Source: Methylotenera sp.
GTDB taxonomy: Bacteria > Pseudomonadota > Gammaproteobacteria > Burkholderiales > Methylophilaceae
Length of the DNA: 13,462 nucleotides
Reading direction: 5' to 3'
Assembly (NCBI GenBank): GCA_027310735.1
Contig: DAIDAH010000053.1
Location: 1 to 13,462 of the forward strand
Shown here: positions 1 to 6,763 of the stretch, in pieces
Layout of the letters: the number at the start of each line of letters is the position of its first letter
Numbering within the stretch: the first letter of the stretch is position 1
Made by a program: the position numbers and the translations under genes
Notes under the pieces: model-generated
Seen by the model: only the letters and a program-made list of their open reading frames with translations
Told to the model about the DNA's origin: nothing
Databases searched by the model: none

Positions 1-584
1 TTGATACGCTGCAAACATTGCCGACTAGAGAGTTTTCTGCTGGTATGGCGGAAGTTATTAAGTACGGTTTAATCCGAGATTCAGAGTTTTTTAATTGGCT
101 AGAGGCCAACATAGAAAGCTTGATGCAGCTAAATGAGCAAGTGTTAAGCGAAGCAATTTATCGCTCATGCCAAAATAAAGCGGATGTGGTTGCCAAGGAT
201 GAGCATGAGCAAGGCGAACGAGCTTTGCTCAATTTGGGGCATACGTTTGGGCATGCAATTGAGAATGCCATGGGTTATGGTGTTTGGTTGCATGGTGAGG
301 CAGTGGCCGCGGGCACTATGATGGCAGCAAACTTATCACTACAAATGGGTTGGCTTAGTCAAGCAGAAGTTGAGCGCATTGAGCATATTTTGAAAGAAGC
401 TAATTTGCCGATAGAGGCGCCTGATTTAGGGGTTGAAAAATATCTGCTTTTAATGGGATTAGATAAAAAAGTGGAAAATGGAAAGATTCGGTTGGTATTG
501 CAGCAAGGTATAGGGGCTGCAGTTATTACAAGTGATTATGATGCGGAAAAGTTAAAAAAGGCATTGTCTATATCTGTAAATTAG
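1..584 (+). CDS. aroB: 3-dehydroquinate synthase, 3' part (5' end outside window)
   Basis: Second step of the shikimate pathway: converts the seven-carbon phosphate DAHP to 3-dehydroquinate, in the cytoplasm, using NAD+ and a divalent metal. The reading frame is already open at position 3 and runs to TAG at 582-584, giving about 193 visible codons. AroB is usually about 360 residues, so a little under half is missing upstream. The visible part begins DTLQTLPTREFSAG and continues with the hallmark AEVIKYGLIRD. It then has NLGHTFGHAIE (about 234-266) and WLHGEAVAAGT (about 285-317), whose histidines are metal ligands in the family. The TTG at 18 is an internal leucine, not a start. dgt follows after 105 bases with no clear terminator, so read-through into dgt is possible. 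The family call is secure; nothing looks broken. Confidence 0.96.
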   Translation, partial: DTLQTLPTREFSAGMAEVIKYGLIRDSEFFNWLEANIESLMQLNEQVLSEAIYRSCQNKADVVAKDEHEQGERALLNLGHTFGHAIENAMGYGVWLHGEAVAAGTMMAANLSLQMGWLSQAEVERIEHILKEANLPIEAPDLGVEKYLLLMGLDKKVENGKIRLVLQQGIGAAVITSDYDAEKLKKALSISVN

Positions 585-689
585 AGGCTAAATTTCGGTG
601 AACTTTAAAAGTATTCTCATTTTGAAAGATGCGGCTAATCTTAATGTTCTAGTTAGTGGTCAATAAATAATACGTTGTTAAGGTAACTT

Positions 690-1814
690 ATGAATAGTCT
701 TGCTCCTTATGCCGCGCATCCTGCGCAATCATTAGGCCGTCATTTTGATGAGTTGCCATCCGAAACTCGTAATGCTTTTCAACGTGATCGTGACCGCATT
801 ATTCACTCCACAGCATTTCGTCGCCTAGAATATAAAACACAAGTATTTGTAAATCATGAGGGTGATTTATTTCGTACGCGATTGACACATAGTCTAGAAG
901 TGGCTCAGATGGCGAGAGGCATTGCCCGTACTCTAAATTTGCATGAAGATTTGACTGAGGCTATTGCGCTAGCACATGACCTTGGGCATACGCCGTTCGG
1001 TCATGCTGGGCAAGATGCGCTAAATGAATGCATGCGCGACTTCGGTGGTTTTGAGCATAATTTACAATCATTGCGCGTAGTAGACCAGTTGGAATTGCGC
1101 TACGCAGACTTTGATGGGTTGAACCTAACATTTGAAGTACGTGAAGGCATACTTAAGCACTGCGCTATTAAACATGCTAAGTTACTAGGAGATGTGGGGC
1201 AGAGGTTTCTAGATAAAACTAGCCCAAGCTTAGAAGCTCAATTGACTAATTATGCCGATGAAATTGCCTATAATAATCACGACATTGATGATGGTTTGCG
1301 CTCAGGGTTAATCACAATAGAACAACTGTCAAAAGTTGAATTGTTTGCAAAAAACTTAGCTGAAGTGAAATCCAAGTACCCTGCATTAGAGCAAAAGCGG
1401 CTAATTCATGAAACTGTGCGCCGTATGATTAATACATTAGTTGTTGATTTATGTACGCATAGTGCTCAAAACATCACCCAGCATCAGCCACAAAGTATTG
1501 CCGATATACGCAAATTGCCACCCTTGATTGGATTTAGTAGCGAAATAGCCGCACAAAATCTAAAACTTAAGCAATTTTTACGTAAGAATTTATATCAGCA
1601 TTACAAAGTAAACCGTATGAGTGCAAAGGCCGCGCGTATTGTACGAGAGTTATTTGCAGGCTTTTTCGAAAATGTCGGTTTATTACCTAACGACTTTCAA
1701 GTATCTGCTGAAATAGACAAAGCGCGGGCGGTAGCGGATTACATCGCAGGCATGACGGATCGTTTTGCAATACGCGAGCATCGCAAACTATTTACGGTAG
1801 AAGAGTACTTATAA
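690..1814 (+). CDS. dgt: dGTPase-like HD-domain dNTP triphosphohydrolase
   Basis: Hydrolyses deoxynucleoside triphosphates, classically dGTP, to the nucleoside and tripolyphosphate in the cytoplasm, which tunes dNTP pools. The 374-residue length fits the shorter dGTPase-like subfamily rather than the roughly 500-residue E. coli Dgt, so the exact substrate is uncertain. Visible motifs are RRLEYKTQVF (44-53), RTRLTHSLEV with H67 (62-71), the HD pair in LAHDLGHTPFGHAG (H96-D97, then H100 and H105), FEHNLQSLR (121-129) and YADEIAYNNHDIDDG (188-202). Together these form the metal site and phosphate pocket of HD enzymes. The ATG at 690 has an AAGG ribosome site at 680-683, and the N-terminus matches the family pattern (APYA, then DRDRIIHSTAFRRLE). 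It lies downstream of aroB on the same strand. The 272 bases after it belong to the porin control region. Confidence 0.93.
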   Translation: MNSLAPYAAHPAQSLGRHFDELPSETRNAFQRDRDRIIHSTAFRRLEYKTQVFVNHEGDLFRTRLTHSLEVAQMARGIARTLNLHEDLTEAIALAHDLGHTPFGHAGQDALNECMRDFGGFEHNLQSLRVVDQLELRYADFDGLNLTFEVREGILKHCAIKHAKLLGDVGQRFLDKTSPSLEAQLTNYADEIAYNNHDIDDGLRSGLITIEQLSKVELFAKNLAEVKSKYPALEQKRLIHETVRRMINTLVVDLCTHSAQNITQHQPQSIADIRKLPPLIGFSSEIAAQNLKLKQFLRKNLYQHYKVNRMSAKAARIVRELFAGFFENVGLLPNDFQVSAEIDKARAVADYIAGMTDRFAIREHRKLFTVEEYL

Positions 1815-1875
1815 GTGCATGGTTTCGTGGAGTTATATTGAGTAATAGCCGCATAAATTCTTAGTGATGTTGCAA

Positions 1876-1894
1876 ATTTACAACAAATGTAAAT
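1876..1894. promoter_or_regulatory. perfect 7+7 bp spaced dyad upstream of porin promoter
   Basis: ATTTACA and TGTAAAT are exact reverse complements separated by five bases. The centre is about 72 bases upstream of the start predicted for the porin promoter at 1922-1950. The size and spacing suit a dimeric regulator, but AT-rich DNA produces such dyads by chance and I cannot name a regulator. Confidence 0.3.
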
Positions 1895-1921
1895 AAATGT
1901 GACAAAAATACAAATTATTGG

Positions 1922-1950
1922 TTGTTTCGCTTTATTAGCTTGTGCATAAT
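1922..1950 (+). promoter_or_regulatory. candidate sigma70 promoter of the porin gene
   Basis: TTGTTT at 1922-1927 and CATAAT at 1945-1950 are separated by 17 bases. The -10 box matches the TATAAT consensus at five of six positions; the -35 box matches at three of six. Transcription would start near 1957 and leave a leader of about 130 bases before the porin ATG. This is a by-eye prediction. The AT-rich region offers other weak boxes. Confidence 0.4.
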
Positions 1951-1986
1951 CATATTCACCTTCTTGATGAATACATTTGTAGGCAT

Positions 1987-2010
1987 TGAGAGAGTTTGCA
2001 AACTTTCTCA
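1987..2010. repeat. 24-bp near-perfect palindrome in porin leader
   Basis: TTGAGAGAGTTTG at 1986-1998 is followed directly by CAAACTTTCTCA at 1999-2010. From 1987 to 2010 every pair is complementary except 1992/2005, which would be a G-U pair in RNA. It lies about 77 bases before the porin start codon. It could be a protein-binding operator or fold as a hairpin in the leader RNA. No U-tract follows, so it is not a simple terminator. Confidence 0.5.
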
Positions 2011-2086
2011 CCGTTAGTCAGAAATGATAGAAATTAGGTGAGGTAATTTAAGTAAAAAAATAGCAATAAACTTTTAGGAGATTTAT

Positions 2087-3304
2087 ATGAATACAACAAT
2101 TAAATTAGCAGTTGCTTCAGCTTTATTCGCTGCAGCTTCAACAGCTTCAGCTGGTATCATGATTCCAGCAGGTGATTGGACTTTAGATATCGGTGGTAAT
2201 GTTAATGCTTACTACACAAACACACACGGTTCAGGTGCATCAGTAGCTGGTGGTTTAGGTGGTTCAGCTCCTGCAGCTGGTCAAAGCAGCAACACATCAA
2301 ACATCACTACAGGTTTGTTGCCAAACTTTTTAACTGTTTCAGGTAAAACTCGTGAAAATGACTTAGATGTTGCTTTCACAATTAGCATTCAACCAGGTGC
2401 AGCTACAGCTACAGCAGGTACTTTAGGTAGCATGAATCAACGTCAAGCATTCTTGACATTCGGTGACAAATCATGGGGTTCTATCAAACTAGGTAAAGAT
2501 CTAGGCATTTTTGCTTCAGATGCTATTTTATCTGACATGACATTGTTAGGCGTTGGCGCTGGTGCAGCTTCTGTAGGTAACACTACATTAGGTCGTATCG
2601 GTACAGGTTACTTGTACGCTGACTGGAAATCACAAATTGCTTACTCATCACCAAACTGGAATGGCTTCAGCTTTACAGCTGGTGTAACACAAGCTTGGGA
2701 TCAACTAAGTTCTAACAATGGTGCTACTACTCCAGTTAATTACTCAGCAACTTCAACAGGCCGTGGTGGTTCAGAGCCAGCATTTGAAGGTAAAGCTTCA
2801 TATGAATGGGCTGGCGATGTAGCTGGTAAAGTTTGGGTTTCTGGTATTACTCAAAAAGTTCAAAGTCTTGGTATTACTAACTTAGGCACACAACGTGCTG
2901 AAGCTGTTGATATCGGTGCTAACGTTAACGTAGCTGGTTTTGGTTTAACTGGTTACTACTATGACGGTAGTGGTGTTGGTACAACATTGCAAATGCTTAA
3001 CGGTTTTGACACTGCAGGTAACAAACGTGATTCAAACGGTGGTTATGTTCAAGCTACATACACAATTCCTAACGTAGGTACTAAATTGGGTATTAGCTGG
3101 GGCGAAAGCAAACTTGACAAAACAGCTCAAGAAACAGCTTCTAACTTAGTTGCTAAAAATGAAATGTGGACAATTGGTGCATATCATCCTTTGACAAAAC
3201 ACTTGAACTTAGTTGCTGAGTACTCAGATGTTAAAGCTAAAGCTCAAGACAACACTGAAGGTAAAGCACAAACTGTATCTTTAGGCGCAATCTTGTTCTT
3301 CTAG
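2087..3304 (+). CDS. outer-membrane porin, Gram-negative general porin type
   Basis: Predicted trimeric beta-barrel porin allowing small solutes across the outer membrane; the substrate cannot be told. The 405 residues start with a clear Sec signal peptide: basic K6, an alanine-rich core, then cleavage after ASA (residues 20-22). The mature protein begins GIMIPAGDWTLDIGGNVNAY, a typical first strand. The rest alternates polar and hydrophobic residues with many Gly, Asn and aromatics. It ends SLGAILFF, where the final Phe is the usual barrel-assembly signal. A strong AGGAG site (2076-2080) lies six bases before the ATG. Codon use is strikingly restricted: by eye I found no GCG, CCG, ACG or TCG codons, and Ala, Gly, Ser and Thr are mostly GCT/GCA, GGT, TCA and ACA/ACT. 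The neighbours use GCG freely. This points to very high expression. The gene has its own leader and terminator, so it is probably monocistronic. Confidence 0.92.
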   Translation: MNTTIKLAVASALFAAASTASAGIMIPAGDWTLDIGGNVNAYYTNTHGSGASVAGGLGGSAPAAGQSSNTSNITTGLLPNFLTVSGKTRENDLDVAFTISIQPGAATATAGTLGSMNQRQAFLTFGDKSWGSIKLGKDLGIFASDAILSDMTLLGVGAGAASVGNTTLGRIGTGYLYADWKSQIAYSSPNWNGFSFTAGVTQAWDQLSSNNGATTPVNYSATSTGRGGSEPAFEGKASYEWAGDVAGKVWVSGITQKVQSLGITNLGTQRAEAVDIGANVNVAGFGLTGYYYDGSGVGTTLQMLNGFDTAGNKRDSNGGYVQATYTIPNVGTKLGISWGESKLDKTAQETASNLVAKNEMWTIGAYHPLTKHLNLVAEYSDVKAKAQDNTEGKAQTVSLGAILFF

Positions 3305-3310
3305 TCTGAT

Positions 3311-3326
3311 GCAGGGTTTACCCTGC
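3311..3326 (+). terminator. small hairpin just after porin stop
   Basis: GCAGGG, loop TTTA, CCCTGC forms a perfect six-pair stem seven bases after the porin stop codon. It is followed only by TTTAG, so on its own it is a weak terminator. It may protect the 3' end of the mRNA or act together with the stronger hairpin at 3347-3374. Confidence 0.45.
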
Positions 3327-3346
3327 TTTAGTTAGAAATACAAAAT

Positions 3347-3374
3347 AAAACGGCATCCTCGGGTGCCGTTTTTT
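3347..3374. terminator. bidirectional Rho-independent terminator between porin and ntrC
   Basis: ACGGCATC at 3350-3357 pairs with GGTGCCGT at 3362-3369 around the tetraloop CTCG. The stem has eight pairs including one G-U, and three A-T pairs can extend it. A run of six T (3369-3374) follows on the + strand for the porin transcript. The A-rich stretch AAAATAAAA before it gives a U-rich tail on the - strand for ntrC, whose stop codon is at 3439. It therefore suits both convergent genes. Confidence 0.85.
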
Positions 3375-3438
3375 ATGTCAATTGGTTAATTGTAAGAAAT
3401 AAACTACGTAACTATCAGCGATGTTTATTGCATGATAT

Positions 3439-4827
3439 TTACTCTTCTATACCTAATTCTTGAATTTTGCGAGTAAGGGTGTTGCGTCCCATGCCAAGTT
3501 GATTGGCGGCCTCTATTCTTCTACCATTAGTATGCTCTAAGGCTTTCGTGATTAAAATGCGCTCAAAAATTTGCGTACGCGTGTCTAGCACTTGTTGTTC
3601 ACCACGATTTAGTGCATCTGCAACTTCGCTGGCGAGTGCATCCTGCCAAGATAGTGTAGTAGTGGACTTGCTAGTGTCGTCTTTAAGCTCTGGTGGTAGA
3701 TCTGCAATATCAATATTCTGCCCTGGAGCCATTACGGTTAGCCAGTGACATACATTTTCAAGCTGACGTACATTGCCACTCCAATTTACAGCGCTTAAGT
3801 ATTTAAGCGCAGCAATGGATGGTTGTTTGGTTTCAACGCCCAGCTCGTTTGCACTGTGTTGTAAGAAGTGTTTTATGAGTAAAGGAATATCTTCTCGACG
3901 TTCACGGAGTGCCGGTAATCTTAATCTGATGACGTTTAGTCGGTGAAATAAGTCTTCCCTGAATAATCCATTTTTAACGCGTTCTTCTAGATCTTGGTGT
4001 GTGGCTGCAATAATGCGGACATTCACTTTAATCGGCTGGTGCCCGCCGACACGGTAAAACTGACCATCGCTTAGAACACGTAGCAAGCGTGTTTGTAAGT
4101 CAGAAGGCATGTCGCCAATTTCATCCAGAAATAATGTGCCAGTGTCAGCCTGTTCAAAACGTCCACGACGTGCCGCCGCTGCGCCAGTAAAAGCGCCACG
4201 CTCGTGACCGAATAATTCAGACTCTAATAAGTCTTTAGGGATTGCTGCAGTGTTGATGGCAATAAATGGTTTGTCTCCGCGGGGGCTGTGACGGTGTAAT
4301 GCTCGCGCTACAAGCTCTTTTCCGCTTCCTGATTCTCCGTTGATAAGCACAGTGGCATGTGAGCGGCTTAAACGGCCTATGGCTCTAAAAACCTCCTGCA
4401 TGGATGGTGCCTGACCAATAATCTCAGGTGTTTCTTCGGTTGAGATTACTTCTGGTGCTTGCCTTGTACTTTCATCTACAGCACGTTTGATTACATCCAT
4501 GGCTTGATCAACATCAAACGGCTTGGCTAAATATTCAAAAGCACCACCTTGAAAGGCTGCAACAGCACTTTCAAGGTCTGAATAAGCGGTCATGATGATA
4601 ACGGGGATGTCTGGGAATTTTTGTTTTATTTCACCTAAAAAATCCAAGCCAGACCCATTGGGCATGCGAATGTCACTCACCACTACTTGTGGTTGCTCAT
4701 GTGCCAAGGCGTTAAGCGCATCTGTGATTGATGAGAAAGTTTTAAATTCTAAGTCCGTGCGTGCGAGTGCTTTTTCAAACACCCAGCGGATAGATTTGTC
4801 ATCGTCAATAATCCAGATAGGTTTCAT
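3439..4827 (-). CDS. ntrC: nitrogen regulation response regulator NtrC (NR(I))
   Basis: Cytoplasmic sigma54-dependent activator that turns on nitrogen-assimilation promoters after phosphorylation by NtrB. The 462 residues have the full three-part layout. The receiver domain (1-118) has acidic D8-D10, phospho-acceptor D52 in VVVSDIRMP and K102. The AAA+ ATPase domain (about 133-375) has Walker A GESGSGKE (164-171), the sigma54-contact loop GAFTGA (211-216) and Walker B TLFLDEIGD (231-239). The C-terminal Fis-type helix-turn-helix is NGRRIEAANQLGMGRNTLTR (434-453). All key residues are present, so it should be functional. The start CAT at 4825-4827 is preceded on its strand by only a weak GAGA site. 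It lies 92 bases downstream of ntrB on the same strand, the usual order. Its likely targets include the sites at 8347-8392 upstream of glnA. Confidence 0.97.
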   Translation of the reverse strand: MKPIWIIDDDKSIRWVFEKALARTDLEFKTFSSITDALNALAHEQPQVVVSDIRMPNGSGLDFLGEIKQKFPDIPVIIMTAYSDLESAVAAFQGGAFEYLAKPFDVDQAMDVIKRAVDESTRQAPEVISTEETPEIIGQAPSMQEVFRAIGRLSRSHATVLINGESGSGKELVARALHRHSPRGDKPFIAINTAAIPKDLLESELFGHERGAFTGAAAARRGRFEQADTGTLFLDEIGDMPSDLQTRLLRVLSDGQFYRVGGHQPIKVNVRIIAATHQDLEERVKNGLFREDLFHRLNVIRLRLPALRERREDIPLLIKHFLQHSANELGVETKQPSIAALKYLSAVNWSGNVRQLENVCHWLTVMAPGQNIDIADLPPELKDDTSKSTTTLSWQDALASEVADALNRGEQQVLDTRTQIFERILITKALEHTNGRRIEAANQLGMGRNTLTRKIQELGIEE

Positions 4828-4919
4828 AGGTTTCTCATTTTTCTATATATAGGCATGCGGTGCTGCTAAGTGCAGATTCTGCTATAGCATTTATACTATG
4901 CTTAATTGTTGTGTTGATA

Positions 4920-6014
4920 TTATAGTTTTACAGTAGCGGGTTTAATCGCAGTTGTTTCAATTGGCAATAAAATGGTAAAGCATGTGTTGCCGGGAACGCT
5001 CTCGCATTCAATCATGCCATGGTGTTGGGTAATGAAAGTTTGCGCTAAAGTTAAACCTAAGCCCGAGCCACCTTCACTACCTGACACTAATGGGTAAAAA
5101 ATTCGATCGCGTATATCCGCTGGAATACCTGGCCCATTATCAATAATTTCTAATTTAATGGCTACGCGGTAACGTTTTCTGGCTAAGGTCACTTGCCGTT
5201 CAGCACGTGTGCGTAAGGTAATTTGGCTTGATGGTGTACCGTGTGTCTGCATGGCTTGTACGGCATTGCGCGCAATGTTAAGTACGGCTTGTATCAGTTT
5301 TTCCCGGTCACCAATCAGTTCTGGCAAGCTTAAGTCATAGTCACGTTTAATTAGAACGGTCTTGGGCGATTCAGCTAATAGCAGGCTTCTAACGCGTTCA
5401 AGTACTTCATGAATGTTTGTGGGTTGATATTTGGGTACGCGATGTGGAATAAGCAGTCGATCCATTAGTGACTGCAAGCGATCAGCTTCTTTAATAATCA
5501 CTTGCGTATATTCACGTAAGCTTGGAGAAGGCAATTCATGCTCTAACAGTTGTGCTGCGCCACGCAAACCGCCTAGTGGGTTGCGTATTTCATGTGCAAG
5601 GTTGCGTAATAATTCTGCGTTGGCTTGTTGTTGTATGAGCATACGCTCTTCACGCGCAATGCGTAGTTGAGCATCCATTTGCTGGAACTCTAAAATCAGG
5701 CAGGCATTAGGGCTATCTATAGGTGTTACAGTACAAGTTACGGCGAAAGATTGTTGTCGGTGAGTACTAATGGCAAACTCATGTTCTCGGAATGGGCTTT
5801 GTTTTTCTATGGCATTGTTAACTGCGAGCATCAATATCTCGCAGTCTGGAAAGACTTCGCTAATCAGAAGGCCAGTAATTTGCGTTGCACTGAATGCAAA
5901 AATAATTTCGGCACCAGGGTTAATGTAGACTACACGACGATCCTCATCAAGCAGGATGATGGCTGTGGCTAGATGCTCTAAACCAGAGAAATGATTGGGT
6001 GTTGGTTGGACCAT
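4920..6014 (-). CDS. ntrB: nitrogen regulation sensor kinase/phosphatase NtrB (NR(II))
   Basis: Cytoplasmic histidine kinase that phosphorylates and dephosphorylates NtrC according to nitrogen status signalled by PII proteins. The 364 residues contain an N-terminal PAS domain (about 10-110, with LDEDRRVVYINPGAE at 22-36) and no membrane segment. The H-box LAHEIRNPLGGLRGAAQLL (139-157) carries the phosphorylated H141. The ATPase domain has N-box NIARNAVQA (246-254), G1 box DNGPGIP (292-298) and G2 box GSGLGLTLAQ (316-325). These are the features of soluble NtrB rather than membrane sensors. The start ATG (6012-6014 on the reverse strand) has no good ribosome site, which suggests weak translation, but the next residues match the family start (FSGLEHLATAIILLD). 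ntrC follows downstream, and a DUF4124 gene lies 109 bases upstream. No strong promoter was found in that gap. Confidence 0.96.
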   Translation of the reverse strand: MVQPTPNHFSGLEHLATAIILLDEDRRVVYINPGAEIIFAFSATQITGLLISEVFPDCEILMLAVNNAIEKQSPFREHEFAISTHRQQSFAVTCTVTPIDSPNACLILEFQQMDAQLRIAREERMLIQQQANAELLRNLAHEIRNPLGGLRGAAQLLEHELPSPSLREYTQVIIKEADRLQSLMDRLLIPHRVPKYQPTNIHEVLERVRSLLLAESPKTVLIKRDYDLSLPELIGDREKLIQAVLNIARNAVQAMQTHGTPSSQITLRTRAERQVTLARKRYRVAIKLEIIDNGPGIPADIRDRIFYPLVSGSEGGSGLGLTLAQTFITQHHGMIECESVPGNTCFTILLPIETTAIKPATVKL

Positions 6015-6123
6015 AGTATTACTGAATTTAATGTTTCAATGTTATTACTATGTTTAAAGCAAGAGTTAGACCAACTGTAACGCTTGTTTGAATTTAAAGT
6101 TGAAGCAGTCTTAGTTGGTGCTG

Positions 6124-6642
6124 TTATTTTAAAGAATCTAGCTCTTTTTGCAGTAGCTCAATATTTTTTTCGTGGCTATCTACATCTGCCTGTAAAGGCT
6201 TCATTTTTTCTTCAAATTTAGCGACATTGCGAAATGTTGCGCCATCTTTTGTTTTGTAAACTTCAGGGTTAGCCTCACCTTCTGCGTAGGCTTTTTGTGC
6301 CTCTGCTAACGCAGTTTTTTCGGATTCAAGTTCGTTTTGTAGTATTTCTTTGCGCTTGCTGTCGCGCTGGTTTTGGGTATTTTTGTCTACACGAGGGAAG
6401 CCTTCTGGGCTTGTTGTGCGCTTACTGCGGGTGTCGGTTCCTGATGTTCTGGCTCTATCGTTCGAAATTGTATTGGAATCTGGATCTAACTCTAAGCGCG
6501 TAGCACCTTTAGTTTTTATGTTGGAATAAGTAATACGGCCATCTGCATCTATACGTTTGTAAATTTCAGCAAAAGCATTGCCAGATACAAACGCACCATA
6601 TATTGCAGCAATAATCGTAATTAAAGGCAGAAATTTTTTCAT
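6124..6642 (-). CDS. DUF4124-domain exported protein with C-terminal coiled coil
   Basis: Function unknown. The 172 residues start with a signal peptide (lysines at 2-3, hydrophobic core 4-22, cleavage probably after AFA at 25), so the protein should be periplasmic or envelope-associated. The DUF4124 module follows at about 26-54, with EIYKRIDADGRITYSN and then LELDP. Next is a polar, Thr/Arg/Asp-rich linker (55-80) and a conserved-looking GFPRVDKNTQNQRD stretch (81-94). Two charged helices follow (about 95-122 and 140-172) that look like a coiled-coil pair. From memory, a protein of this type often sits beside ntrB and glnA in betaproteobacteria, but no role in nitrogen control is established to my knowledge. 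It lies 109 bases upstream of ntrB on the same strand and is separated from glnA by a strong terminator. No clear ribosome site precedes the ATG. Confidence 0.85.
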   Translation of the reverse strand: MKKFLPLITIIAAIYGAFVSGNAFAEIYKRIDADGRITYSNIKTKGATRLELDPDSNTISNDRARTSGTDTRSKRTTSPEGFPRVDKNTQNQRDSKRKEILQNELESEKTALAEAQKAYAEGEANPEVYKTKDGATFRNVAKFEEKMKPLQADVDSHEKNIELLQKELDSLK

Positions 6643-6707
6643 AAGATTAGTTTAGTAGAGTTGGTTAAATTAGGCAACGTATTGCATTGAGTGAGGTTGA
6701 CTTGGGC

Positions 6708-6735
6708 AAAAAAAAGGGCGATTGCTCGCCCTTTT
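6708..6735 (-). terminator. strong Rho-independent terminator of glnA
   Basis: On the - strand, AAAAGGGCGA, loop GCAA, TCGCCCTTTT forms a perfect ten-pair stem with a GNRA-type tetraloop. It runs into a total of eight T (8 A at 6708-6715 on the + strand). It begins 28 bases after the glnA stop codon. The A/T flanks on both sides also make it usable from the + strand, but no + strand gene ends here. Confidence 0.92.
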
Positions 6736-6763
6736 AATTACTTGCTCACTAATTAATAGCTAA

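Noticed and set aside
1739..2011. 90-codon reverse-strand open frame spanning the end of dgt and the porin control region
   Set aside because: Half of it is antisense to dgt and the rest runs through AT-rich promoter DNA. The product is cysteine- and tyrosine-rich with no family resemblance, and no ribosome site was seen.
3379..3392. CAATT-GGTT-AATTG hairpin downstream of ntrC
   Set aside because: Five weak pairs with no U-tract; the stronger terminator at 3347-3374 explains the end of both transcripts.
4828..4919. 92-base gap between ntrB and ntrC as a separate ntrC promoter or small RNA
   Set aside because: Only short dyads (AGCAT-N7-ATGCT, GCAG-N3-CTGC) and no convincing -35/-10 pair or NtrC site; nothing firm enough to annotate.
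3503..5972. Several + strand open frames of 73-86 codons opposite ntrC and ntrB
   Set aside because: They are antisense shadows of well-conserved coding sequence, rich in Ser and Cys, without family motifs.
6070..6119. ACCAACT and AGTTGGT inverted repeat between the DUF4124 gene and ntrB
   Set aside because: Only seven bases with a 36-base spacer and no U-tract; expected by chance in 109 bases of this composition.
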